The position numbers and the translations under genes were made by a program. Source: JAXGXQ01 sp040772685 (GTDB lineage Bacteria; Bacillota; Clostridia; Saccharofermentanales; UBA5734). From it: DNA of 64,000 bases. Location: NCBI GenBank assembly GCA_040772685.1, contig JAXGXQ010000002.1:124001-188000 (forward strand), in the 5' to 3' direction. The notes under the pieces are model-generated. The model worked only from the letters and a program-made list of their open reading frames with translations, did no database searches and was not told where the DNA came from. This document shows, piece after piece, positions 35,778-43,387 of the stretch. Every line of letters begins with the position of its first letter. Positions within the stretch are counted from its first letter, which is position 1.

Positions 35778-37166
35778 ATGACAGGGGAAACAGCCTTAAA
35801 AACTATCGACGAAATAGCAGATTTACTGAAGCAAGCCAGCAGGCAGATTTGGGAAAATCCGGAAGGACCATATAAAGAGTATAAATCTGCTAATATTTGT
35901 GCTGATATTCTGAGCGCTGAAGGGTTCGCAGTTGAGCTTGGCTACACCGGTCTGCCTACTGCAATTCGTGCAGTCTATGGCACAGGACACCCTGTCGTTG
36001 GCCTTTTGGGCGAATACGACGCTTTACCGGGACAAAGTCAAAAGGATGTGCCGCATAAGGAAGCAGTTGAAGAAGGCGGTTTCGGTCATGGCTGTGGCCA
36101 TAACCTGATAGCTGTCGCGGGCGTAGGCGCAGCCATAGCTGTTAAGCGTGAGCTCGAGGAAACTGGTATTTCAGGCACCATTGTATATTATGGCTGTCCT
36201 GCTGAGGAAGTGCTAACAGGTAAAGGCTATATGGCACGGGAAGGCGCTTTTACTGAACTTGATGCAGCTTTTTCTTTTCACCCTGGCCGTTATAACCGGG
36301 CATCGAAAAGCGTGTTAACAGGACTCAATTCCACCAAATATCATTTCAACGGCATTACTGCCCACGCTGCCAATGACCCGGAAAAGGGCCGCAGTGCACT
36401 GGACGCAGTGGAATTGATGAATGTAGGCATGAATTTTATGCGTGAACATGTGCCTATGGATGTTCGTATTCATTACTGCATCACAGATGGCGGCATAGTT
36501 CCCAACATTGTCCCCGATAAGGCAACTGTCTGGTATTACGACCGGGCGCTGGACCGTGAGATGATGAAAGCAGTGGAAAAACGCATGCATAAAGTTGCCG
36601 AAGGTGCCGCCTTGATGACGGAAACCGAGCTGCGGATTGAAGAGCTGGGTGGTTGTTACCCGGCCTTGCCAAATCACGTTCTGGGTGAACTGATTGACAG
36701 CTGTATGCGTGAAATTCCCCAGGAACCCTGGACAGCAGAGGAGATAGACTTCGCCCGACAAATAAACCAAACCACTCCGGAAATCTGGCAAGAATGCGTG
36801 TTGTTCTCCGGTTCAGAGGACCCTGACACCCAGCTGTTTACAGGCGTTATGCCTATCGACACTGCGCCTGAGTATGGCTCCAGTGACATTGGTGATGTAG
36901 GTCACATTGTACCGACAACTTTCTACAAAACAGCTTGCTACAACATTACCGCACCGGGGCATAGCTGGCAAGTAACTGCCTGCGGCGGCAAAAGCATTGG
37001 TCAAAAAGGGATGCTCTATGGTGCCAAGATAACAGCTCTGGCAGTAATGCGGTTAATGAATGATCCAACTTTGGTGGAACAAGCCAAGCAGGAATTTGCT
37101 AAAAGCACAAAAGGCATAACTTATGAAAGTATGATGCCAGCTTCATTGAAGCCGCCGATTAGTTAA
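35778..37166 (+). CDS. M20-family amidohydrolase (AbgB-like)
   Basis: This metal-dependent amidohydrolase probably removes an acyl or aminobenzoyl group from an amino acid. It matches the AbgB branch: LLGEYDALPGQSQ, the metal-binding GHGCGHN, PAEEVLTGKGYM and SFHPGRYN, followed by the dimerisation domain (HFNGITAHAANDPEKGRSALD) and the C-terminal SSDIGDVGHIVPT. The 462-residue length is typical. The neighbouring AbgA subunit is absent, so AbgB-like proteins acting alone is the simplest reading. Its end overlaps the convergent HemE-like gene by 4 bases. Confidence 0.88.
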   Translation: MTGETALKTIDEIADLLKQASRQIWENPEGPYKEYKSANICADILSAEGFAVELGYTGLPTAIRAVYGTGHPVVGLLGEYDALPGQSQKDVPHKEAVEEGGFGHGCGHNLIAVAGVGAAIAVKRELEETGISGTIVYYGCPAEEVLTGKGYMAREGAFTELDAAFSFHPGRYNRASKSVLTGLNSTKYHFNGITAHAANDPEKGRSALDAVELMNVGMNFMREHVPMDVRIHYCITDGGIVPNIVPDKATVWYYDRALDREMMKAVEKRMHKVAEGAALMTETELRIEELGGCYPALPNHVLGELIDSCMREIPQEPWTAEEIDFARQINQTTPEIWQECVLFSGSEDPDTQLFTGVMPIDTAPEYGSSDIGDVGHIVPTTFYKTACYNITAPGHSWQVTACGGKSIGQKGMLYGAKITALAVMRLMNDPTLVEQAKQEFAKSTKGITYESMMPASLKPPIS

Positions 37167-38170
37167 GCGTAGAAATCCTCAACAGCCTTAAAGAAAGCAT
37201 CGATGTTTTCCCAAGGTGACAGGGGCGGGATATCACAGCCAGAGGAAATAACGAAGTTGGAATACTGGCTGCAGGCGGCCAAAACCTTGAGTGTCGCCTG
37301 GTAAACGGATTCCGGTGTGCCGTTGCGGAACTCTGCAGCTGGATTTACATTGCCCATAACGACGACGTCGGCAGGAATGTGAGGCAGCATTTCCGGCATA
37401 GCGATAGCATTGCCAAAATGATAAGCAGCTGCTCCTGTCGTAAGAATGTCATCGATCATCTGAATAGTATTGTTGCCGCAGTTGTGGTAGACCACAATGA
37501 AGTTGTCGTCCTGCACTGCATCAACAATGTTCTTAACGTAAGTGCAAGAAAACTCGGCAGAAAGGGCAGGCGAGAGTAACCCGGCAAGCGGTTCAGCCAT
37601 AACCACACCATGAGCACCAGCGTCTTTGAATGCCTGAATGTAAGCTGTAATGAAATTCGTGGCTTTCTTAAGTAAAGCGGCAACCATCTCGGGCTCTTCA
37701 TAGCAATAGACCATCGCTTCTGAAACATCCATTAAACGACCGACCAGGGAAAACGGGCCAATGGTACCTGCCAGTACAGGACGGTCCTGAATCAGCTTGA
37801 CAGCCTTCGCTACTGCATCTACATATATACCAGTGCGGCCAGCGCCAACCTGTGGAACTGGCAGATCAAAAACACCCCGTTCGTCAGTAACAACTGAACC
37901 AACAACTGTCGGCACCTCATCGTCAGCTTTGCGGATTTCCGAACCAAAACACTCGGCCTCAACTGAAAGATCCATTAGACTAAGAACTGCTGCAGTTGGA
38001 ACACGATCTGCGATCAGCTTCATGCCCTGCGCCTGCAGCTCGCTGCTGGAAATCAAGTTTTTTACGGAAATATCCATCAATTGAATAGCAGGGAACGACA
38101 ATACGGGTATTGCCTTTTTCTTTGGTGCTGCAATCATATCCTGCAGCCACTTTTTCATATCTCGTTTCAT
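37163..38170 (-). CDS. HemE-like (uroporphyrinogen decarboxylase/corrinoid methyltransferase) family protein
   Basis: The 335-residue protein has the TIM-barrel of the URO-D superfamily. The motif VVYHNCGNN (His-x-Cys) is the zinc-binding signature of the methylcobamide:coenzyme M/corrinoid methyltransferase branch rather than true HemE. Further conserved segments are TIGPFSLVGRL, VMAEPLAG and VMGNVNPA. No corrinoid protein or trimethylamine/methanol methyltransferase gene is nearby. The likely role is methyl transfer from a corrinoid or O-demethylation; the donor is unknown. The start at 38170 gives MKRDMKKW, with AGGAG upstream. Confidence 0.75.
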   Translation of the reverse strand: MKRDMKKWLQDMIAAPKKKAIPVLSFPAIQLMDISVKNLISSSELQAQGMKLIADRVPTAAVLSLMDLSVEAECFGSEIRKADDEVPTVVGSVVTDERGVFDLPVPQVGAGRTGIYVDAVAKAVKLIQDRPVLAGTIGPFSLVGRLMDVSEAMVYCYEEPEMVAALLKKATNFITAYIQAFKDAGAHGVVMAEPLAGLLSPALSAEFSCTYVKNIVDAVQDDNFIVVYHNCGNNTIQMIDDILTTGAAAYHFGNAIAMPEMLPHIPADVVVMGNVNPAAEFRNGTPESVYQATLKVLAACSQYSNFVISSGCDIPPLSPWENIDAFFKAVEDFYA

Positions 38171-38225
38171 TGGTTCTCCTAGTATTATGATATTGCGCTG
38201 TCAAGCGCTGGTTTAACCTGTTGCT

Positions 38226-38234
38226 TGATATAAT
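38226..38234 (+). promoter_or_regulatory. extended -10 in IS110 left end
   Basis: TGATATAAT (38226-38234) is a perfect extended -10 without a good -35 at the normal distance. In IS110 circles the right end often supplies the -35, making a strong junction promoter; TTGACT at 39711-39716 is one possible donor. Transcription would begin near 38241. Confidence 0.5.
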
Positions 38235-38240
38235 GCACGC

Positions 38241-38400
38241 AGACGCTGTGGACTGGTACGCTCTCCTACCGCTTGACGGTTTTTTTAAGGCTCCAGCCAC
38301 AGCTTTTTGCCTAATTGGTGATGAGTCAGATACCGCTCGACGGTTTATATAGAACTAGGATCCGGTAGCAAAAAGTCTGTGGAATATTCAGCGTACTTTT
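38241..38400 (+). ncRNA. candidate IS110 bridge RNA
   Basis: A long imperfect stem joins CCACAGCTTTTTGC (38297-38310) with GCAAAAAGTCTGTGG (38368-38382). A related short hairpin motif, ACCG-loop-CGGT, occurs twice: TACCGCTTGACGGTTT at 38267-38282 and TACCGCTCGACGGTTT at 38331-38346, the second inside the stem-loop. Position, size (about 140-180 bases) and an upstream -10 fit the bridge RNAs described for IS110-group elements such as IS621. The guide loops are not identified. Boundaries are estimates. Confidence 0.45.
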
Positions 38401-38419
38401 TTCAAAGGATGGAAAATCC

Positions 38420-39595
38420 ATGATCTATGTAGGTATTGATGTCGCCAAGGCTAAACACGACTGTTGTATCCTTAGCAGTGATGGCAGCGCCCTTCGGGAA
38501 CCATTCACGTTCGCAAACGATCAGGGTGGGTTCGACTTGTTAATGGCGTCTATAGTGGCCGCTTTGCAAGAAGCTGGTTCTAGCCAAATAAAAGCAGGGC
38601 TTGAAGCAACCGGTCATTACAGCGAGAACCTTGTGGCTTTCCTCCGTAGCAGCGGAATCGAGCCGGTGGTCTTGAATCCGCTACAGGTCAACCTGTACCG
38701 GAAATCACAAACTCTCCGGAAGACCAAAACAGACAAGGTGGATGCAAGATGCATCGCGCAACTGTTGATGACGGCAGAATCAGGTCCTGCACCAGTATCT
38801 TACCAAATTCAGGAGCTCAAGACACTAACACGCCACCGTTCGCGTTTGGTTGCCCGGCAAACCAAGCTCAAGGTCAGTATCTCCAGGCTGGTGGACATAC
38901 TTTTCCCTGAGTTGCCATCTATCTGCTGCTTCGTCACTCAAGCTTCTATAAAGGCCGTGCTGCTCGAACTCCCTAGTGCCCGCGAGATCGCAGCCTGCCG
39001 TATTGATCGGCTGACGAATCTTCTTCGAAAGTCTTCCAAAGGGCGCTATGGCGGTGAGAAAGCCCTTCAAATTAAAGCTTTGGCTAAAAGTTCAATCGGA
39101 TCCTCAAGTCCCGCTACTGCATTAGAACTGCAGTTCACTCTGCAACAGCTCAACTTCATACAGCAACAAATTGCTCGCCTTGACAAAGAAATCCGGGACG
39201 CCGTTTTGTCTACTAAAACTCCGCTGCTTTCCATTCCCGGCATTGGTCCAACTCTCGCTGCTATTATTCTTGCCGAGATCGGCGACATCCAGAACTTCAG
39301 TTCGCCTGACAAGCTTCAAGCTTTTGCAGGGCTTGATCCTTCGACCTACCAATCTGGCAAGTTCAAGGCCGATAAGACGCCAATGGTCAAACATGGCTCG
39401 ACTTACTTGCGCTGGGCATTGATGCAGGCAGCACGTTTAGCCGCCTTGAACTGTGAGACCTTCCGTCGTTACCTTGAGTTAAAACGTGCCCAAGGGAAAC
39501 ACTACTTTGTTGCCCTTGGCCATACAGCTAAAAAACTCATACGCGTCATATTTCACATTCTGAATACCAACGAGGTCTTTGTTCCTCAGACGTGA
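38420..39595 (+). CDS. IS110-family DEDD transposase (recombinase)
   Basis: The N-terminal RuvC-like DEDD domain has its four acids at Asp7 (VGIDVAKAKHD), Glu62 (GLEATGHYS), Asp105 and Asp108 (KTDKVDAR). The middle is a coiled coil. The C-terminal Tnp domain has the HhH-like SIPGIGPTLAA (271-281) and the candidate catalytic serine at 327 in KHGSTYLRWA. The length of 391 residues is normal and the frame is intact, so the copy may be active. The ATG at 38420 follows AAAGGATGG. It inserted between a HemE-like gene and a LacI regulator. Confidence 0.95.
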   Translation: MIYVGIDVAKAKHDCCILSSDGSALREPFTFANDQGGFDLLMASIVAALQEAGSSQIKAGLEATGHYSENLVAFLRSSGIEPVVLNPLQVNLYRKSQTLRKTKTDKVDARCIAQLLMTAESGPAPVSYQIQELKTLTRHRSRLVARQTKLKVSISRLVDILFPELPSICCFVTQASIKAVLLELPSAREIAACRIDRLTNLLRKSSKGRYGGEKALQIKALAKSSIGSSSPATALELQFTLQQLNFIQQQIARLDKEIRDAVLSTKTPLLSIPGIGPTLAAIILAEIGDIQNFSSPDKLQAFAGLDPSTYQSGKFKADKTPMVKHGSTYLRWALMQAARLAALNCETFRRYLELKRAQGKHYFVALGHTAKKLIRVIFHILNTNEVFVPQT

Positions 39596-39617
39596 CTGAG
39601 TTCACATTCTATCGTCG

Positions 39618-39646
39618 AGGCTTGTTCCAGATGGATCAGGCCTTTT
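39618..39646 (+). terminator. probable terminator after the IS110 transposase
   Basis: AGGCTTGTTCC (39618-39628) and GGATCAGGCCT (39633-39643) pair with one mismatch and one G-U pair around a 4-base loop, followed by a short T run (TTTT). Confidence 0.6.
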
Positions 39647-40041
39647 CAGCATGCATTATTGTCAAGGTTCACTGCATCTAGCGACTACGCTACTTTTTCT
39701 CATTTAGAGCTTGACTTCATATAGTCAGTCTTTAAAGCTATGTCGTAAAATGTCGAATTCAGTCTGCTGATTCAGCAGAATCACTAAATTTCGCAATACT
39801 GCTAATGCGACCTACACCAAAATAATAGCCACAGAAAAAAGGAGAGTCTAAGAAAAACCCTGCATTTATTGTAATAATTCGATTGAATGCGCAGGAATAC
39901 TATTGATTCCTGCGCAATTCGATATAAACTGGTATTTATACAACTTGTTCTCGGACTAAATTTGACCGATAGCGATTATTTGTAATTATAGTATGCCACT
40001 TTAGACAAGTTAGCTGCCGCCTGGGAGTGGGAGGAAATAAT
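39647..40041. other. intergenic region: IS right end, candidate operator and LacI-A promoter
   Basis: No gene is seen. The first part should contain the right end of the IS110 element. A dyad resembling the locus A operator lies at 39923-39940. A candidate promoter, TTGACC (39962-39967) with TATAGT (39987-39992, 19-base spacer), lies just before the LacI gene. The remaining sequence is AT-rich. Confidence 0.5.
39923..39940. promoter_or_regulatory. candidate LacI-A operator upstream of its own gene
   Basis: TATAAACTGGTATTTATA matches 15 of 18 bases of the perfect palindrome found before the AroE-like gene (41298-41315); both outer half-sites (TATAAA and TTTATA) are identical. It lies about 100 bases before the LacI ATG and upstream of the candidate -35. 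Confidence 0.55.
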
Positions 40042-41073
40042 ATGATCACAAGAGCAGATGTAGCTAAACGCGCAAATGTATCACCGACTGTCGTGTCGTA
40101 TGTATTGAATAATTCAAACTATGTAAGCAAAGAGAAGCGTGAAGCAGTATTAAAAGCTGTTGAGGAGCTGGGATACATCCCGAACCAGGTGGCACGTAGC
40201 CTACTCAAGAAAAAGACACGCCAGATCGCTGTTTTGCGCGGCAATGCACTCAATGACATGTTTAATGACCTTCTTTTTAATATGGAAGGTGTTGCTTATG
40301 AACATGGCTATTCTGTATCACTTCTTACAGTAATGCAGGACGAGAAAGGCCAATGCAAAAATGAGTACATTGAGGAACTGATAAGCAGACATTTTGACGC
40401 AATTTTTGTAGCGAATAGCTCATTGACTGAAAAGCAATTATTAACATTAAAAAAATACGATGTGCCTCTACTTTTGTACCCGACAAAAGACTATATCGGC
40501 CTTGACAAGGAGTTTACATTTTTAGCCCCTGACTATCGGAGTGGTGTTAGAGAGCTGATTGAAATGCTGATCAAATATGGCCATACTCGCATTGCGTTCA
40601 TGCCCAACTTTCTCTATCCCAATGTTTGGGATCAGTCTAATCACCGTTTCGACGGCTATGTTCACGCATTGGCGGCTCATGGCATACCATTGAATCTCAC
40701 ATATGTATGCAAAGGTGGCAATCGTAAGATCAGTCAAATTTTGGATAGTGTCGACCGTTTGTTTGACCCTAAACGAACAATTTTGCCGCCGACTGCTATT
40801 TATGTTGACGAAAGTATAATCGCCGGTACTATTCTTAAGCACTTAACCAAAAAAGGAATAAGTGTGCCGGAGGACGTCTCATTGGTATCGTCAAGTGACT
40901 CGACTGTTGCCCAGATCCTGACACCGCGATTGACCGCTATTGGCGTTGATCCACGTACCCTTGCCGAAAAAGCGATGGAAATGATGCTTGAGATAATTGA
41001 AGGTCGGCAACCTGAAGGATGTTTTATGCCGATGACACTGCATCAGCGGGAAAGCGTACGTTCTCTGCTCTGA
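40042..41073 (+). CDS. LacI-family transcriptional regulator (locus A)
   Basis: The N-terminal 60 residues are a LacI helix-turn-helix plus hinge helix (ADVAKRANVSPTVVSYVLNN, PNQVARSLLKKKT). The periplasmic-binding-protein-like effector domain follows (about 60-343). The DNA-contacting pair of the recognition helix is Pro-Thr. The ATG at 40042 is preceded by GGGAGGA; an upstream in-frame GTG at 40027 lies on the ribosome site itself. It heads locus A and probably controls the AroE-like gene and its followers, and perhaps itself, via the AT-rich palindromes at 41297-41316 and 39923-39940. The inducer is unknown. Confidence 0.9.
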   Translation: MITRADVAKRANVSPTVVSYVLNNSNYVSKEKREAVLKAVEELGYIPNQVARSLLKKKTRQIAVLRGNALNDMFNDLLFNMEGVAYEHGYSVSLLTVMQDEKGQCKNEYIEELISRHFDAIFVANSSLTEKQLLTLKKYDVPLLLYPTKDYIGLDKEFTFLAPDYRSGVRELIEMLIKYGHTRIAFMPNFLYPNVWDQSNHRFDGYVHALAAHGIPLNLTYVCKGGNRKISQILDSVDRLFDPKRTILPPTAIYVDESIIAGTILKHLTKKGISVPEDVSLVSSSDSTVAQILTPRLTAIGVDPRTLAEKAMEMMLEIIEGRQPEGCFMPMTLHQRESVRSLL

Positions 41074-41226
41074 TCTCTTAACGGAGCAAATATTTAACTA
41101 AATTAAGCCATTAATTTTATGAAATCATGGAAAAACAGCCTACACAAATGTCCACAGGTATTTATATACAAATTAACGATAATTTTACAGTTCAGCATAA
41201 ATAGGGGCAAATGTGCAAAAACAACG

Positions 41227-41256
41227 TTGACTTGTCACGATAATTTGTGACATATT
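41227..41256 (+). promoter_or_regulatory. candidate promoter with internal dyad TGTCAC/GTGACA
   Basis: A -35 TTGACT (41227-41232) is followed after 18 bases by CATATT (41251-41256). Between them lies an inverted repeat, TGTCAC (41233-41238) and GTGACA (41247-41252), with an 8-base spacer. A protein binding there would block or, less likely, align RNA polymerase. The regulator is not known; it differs from the LacI palindrome 45 bases downstream. Confidence 0.45.
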
Positions 41257-41296
41257 GTTATTCAGAAAGAAAAGAAGTTGGTATCTTTCTAAATAA

Positions 41297-41316
41297 ATAT
41301 AAATACGTATTTATAT
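41297..41316. promoter_or_regulatory. candidate LacI-A operator (20-bp perfect palindrome)
   Basis: ATATAAATACGTATTTATAT is a perfect palindrome with the central CG typical of LacI-family operators. It lies downstream of the candidate promoter and 107 bases before the AroE-like ATG. A near copy is at 39923-39940 upstream of the LacI gene. Confidence 0.65.
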
Positions 41317-41423
41317 ACTTATTGATTTTCTTCTCCTCTGAACTTTAAACCTACCTGGTAAACCGCGATGCTCAGACGATGATTGAAACTACAATCAGAC
41401 CACAATAATGAAAGGAATCAAGA

Positions 41424-42317
41424 ATGAAAATTGAACACTTGTCATTTACTATGCATACGAAGCTTTTCCCAATTATCGGCTATCCGATGGGTCAAAGTAG
41501 CGCTTCATATGCCTATAATCCGCTATTTGCCGCTAATAATATTGATGAAATCATGTGGCCTATTGAAGTTCCCGTCGGCGGTCTAGGTGATTACGTAGCT
41601 GCATTTAAAACTTTTGGCATGAAACACTTCTGCCTGACGATGCCACATAAGGCAGCGATTATCCCATATCTCGATGAAGTGGCACCAGAATCCAAAATAT
41701 TTAACTCTGTCAATATCGTGAAAAACGAAAATGGTCGGTTGATCGGGGTTGGCATGGACGGCAAGGGTAACATGGCAGCTATCAAAAGAGCAGGCATCAG
41801 TGTCAAGAATATGCATGTTTTCATTCTTGGAGCTGGCAGCATAGTTGGCGCTATCCTGCTGCAGATGGCTAAAGAGGGTGCACGAAAGGTAACTTTAGTG
41901 AACCGCTCGATGGAGAGAGCACTCAAATTAGTGGAAACGGTTCACCAGCACACTGAGCTTGAAATTGAATGCTTTCCCTTTACCAATGAGAACCTCGATC
42001 GTGTCGCAAGCGAATGCGATTTCTTCATGCAGTCAACACCACTTGGACTTTTCGGTTTTGATGTAGATCATGAATACCTTGGTTTCATGGATAAACTTCA
42101 TTCAGACGTGGTTGTTATGGAGAACATAGTGAACCCACCGCTGACGAAAGTCGCCAAAATTGCCAGGGACCGAGGACATAAGGTGATTTACGGCATTGAT
42201 ATGATGTTGGGTCAGCTTTCAGAGATTTTCGAGTTCTGCTACGGATTCAAGCCTGCTGACGAGCATCTTGAAGCTTCCAAAAAAAGTGTTTATGGATATT
42301 TCAAATTTGATATCTGA
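41424..42317 (+). CDS. shikimate dehydrogenase-like (AroE superfamily) oxidoreductase, locus A
   Basis: The 297-residue protein has the AroE two-domain layout. The catalytic lysine (Lys76 in MPHK), the asparagine (Asn97) and aspartate (Asp112 in MDGKG) of the active site align, as does the nucleotide motif LGAGSIVGA (135-143) and a late GQ (MLGQLSE). The N-terminal SxS motif that holds the shikimate carboxylate is changed (PMGQSSASYAYN; the second Ser is Ala), and NTDG is GMDG. I therefore doubt that shikimate is the substrate; a related cyclic or acyclic hydroxy/oxo acid is more likely. A paralogue starts at 63757. The ATG follows GAAAGGAA. Confidence 0.75.
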   Translation: MKIEHLSFTMHTKLFPIIGYPMGQSSASYAYNPLFAANNIDEIMWPIEVPVGGLGDYVAAFKTFGMKHFCLTMPHKAAIIPYLDEVAPESKIFNSVNIVKNENGRLIGVGMDGKGNMAAIKRAGISVKNMHVFILGAGSIVGAILLQMAKEGARKVTLVNRSMERALKLVETVHQHTELEIECFPFTNENLDRVASECDFFMQSTPLGLFGFDVDHEYLGFMDKLHSDVVVMENIVNPPLTKVAKIARDRGHKVIYGIDMMLGQLSEIFEFCYGFKPADEHLEASKKSVYGYFKFDI

Positions 42318-42405
42318 ATAGTAACTGGAGAAATATCAGGTTGTGAAATCATACTGACCCATAACTACTAATAAAATTGAAATTTCTATTCAATAGGAGG
42401 ATAAA

Positions 42406-43371
42406 ATGGGAAAGAAAATCTATAAAGCCTGCCAGACACTGCTGGAAGTCTGCGCAAAATGTAAAAAAGACGAAAAAATCTTGATCGTGACGGATCCCGA
42501 TAGCCTGCACATAGCTCAGGCACTATGGGATGCCGCGGAACAATATCCAAACAAAAGTATGATAATGATGGACACCCAGACTATGCATGGTCAGGAGCCC
42601 ACTGAACTGGTGGCTGCCGCCATGATGGCTGCTGACGTCATCTTCCGGCCAACTACTTTCTCGATCTCCAGCACCGAAGCAAAGCGCAATGCTTGTGCCA
42701 ATGGTGCCCGAGACCTCAACTGCTCCGACTACGATATGCGTATGCTTGAAAGCGGCGGTCTTTACGCTGACTTCGAAGCCATGGGTCCCATAATGGACAA
42801 AGTCGCCCCTCTCATGGAAGGGAACGATGTTCTAATTACAGCTCCAATCGGCACGCATATCACCGCTAAGATCACTGGCCGCAAGAGCCTGCCGCAATAT
42901 GGTCGCAGTCTGGTTCCTGGACAGTCTTCATCACCACCAGACATTGAGTGTGCTGTCGGTGCCAATGACGGCACGATGGAAGGAGTCGTTTATATAGATG
43001 GCAGTATTCCGCACCCTCGGCTTGGACTGATCAAAGAGCCAATCCGTATCGAGATCAAAGATAGCAAAGTCGTTAATATCAGTGGCGGCAAAGAAGCAGA
43101 AATCCTTTCTGATGTCCTTGCCGGTTTCAATGATCCTGGTGCCTACCATGTGGGAGAAATAGGACTTGGTATGAACCCTGCCTGCGAATTAACAGGGCGC
43201 ATGCTGGAAGACGAAGGATGCTACGGAACTATTCACTTCGGATTTGGTGATGACCGTGGCTTCGGCGGAACAACCAGCTGTCCTTTGCATCTTGACCTTG
43301 TATTTAGAGCGCCTACATTGACCATTGATGGTAATGTAATTCTCGATAATGGTGTCCTTAACGTAGAATAA
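42406..43371 (+). CDS. M29 aminopeptidase-like / NicX-like metalloenzyme
   Basis: The protein resembles the aminopeptidase T (M29) superfamily, which also includes the ring-cleaving 2,5-dihydroxypyridine dioxygenase NicX. Candidate metal ligands are Glu192 (TMEGVVYIDGSI), Glu251 (HVGEIGLGMNP), His277 (TIHFGFG) and His295-x-Asp297 (LHLDLV). The 321-residue length is shorter than classical M29 (about 400). The ATG at 42406 follows ATAGGAGGA. Its place between an AroE-like and a PLP enzyme, in a transporter operon, argues for substrate processing, either peptide/amide hydrolysis or ring opening. No second copy is seen in locus B up to the window end. Confidence 0.65.
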   Translation: MGKKIYKACQTLLEVCAKCKKDEKILIVTDPDSLHIAQALWDAAEQYPNKSMIMMDTQTMHGQEPTELVAAAMMAADVIFRPTTFSISSTEAKRNACANGARDLNCSDYDMRMLESGGLYADFEAMGPIMDKVAPLMEGNDVLITAPIGTHITAKITGRKSLPQYGRSLVPGQSSSPPDIECAVGANDGTMEGVVYIDGSIPHPRLGLIKEPIRIEIKDSKVVNISGGKEAEILSDVLAGFNDPGAYHVGEIGLGMNPACELTGRMLEDEGCYGTIHFGFGDDRGFGGTTSCPLHLDLVFRAPTLTIDGNVILDNGVLNVE

Positions 43372-43387
43372 TCAGGAGGTAAAAAAC

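Larger units (their letters stand above)
38195..39720. mobile_element. IS110-family insertion sequence
   Basis: The element is defined by the DEDD transposase at 38420-39595 with about 225 bases of structured non-coding DNA before it and a terminator after it. IS110 elements lack clear terminal inverted repeats, so the ends are approximate. The left part has an extended -10 and a long stem-loop (see separate entries), as expected for the bridge-RNA-coding left end of the IS110 group. The right end lies somewhere after 39646. Confidence 0.7.
41074..41423. other. regulatory region before locus A structural genes
   Basis: No gene is seen in these 350 bases. They hold a candidate promoter with an internal dyad (41227-41256) and a 20-bp palindrome (41297-41316), described separately. 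The leader from the promoter to the ATG at 41424 is about 160 bases and AT-rich. Confidence 0.6.

Noticed and set aside
37163..38170. True uroporphyrinogen decarboxylase (hemE)
   Set aside because: The His-x-Cys zinc motif points to the corrinoid methyltransferase branch and no haem genes are near.
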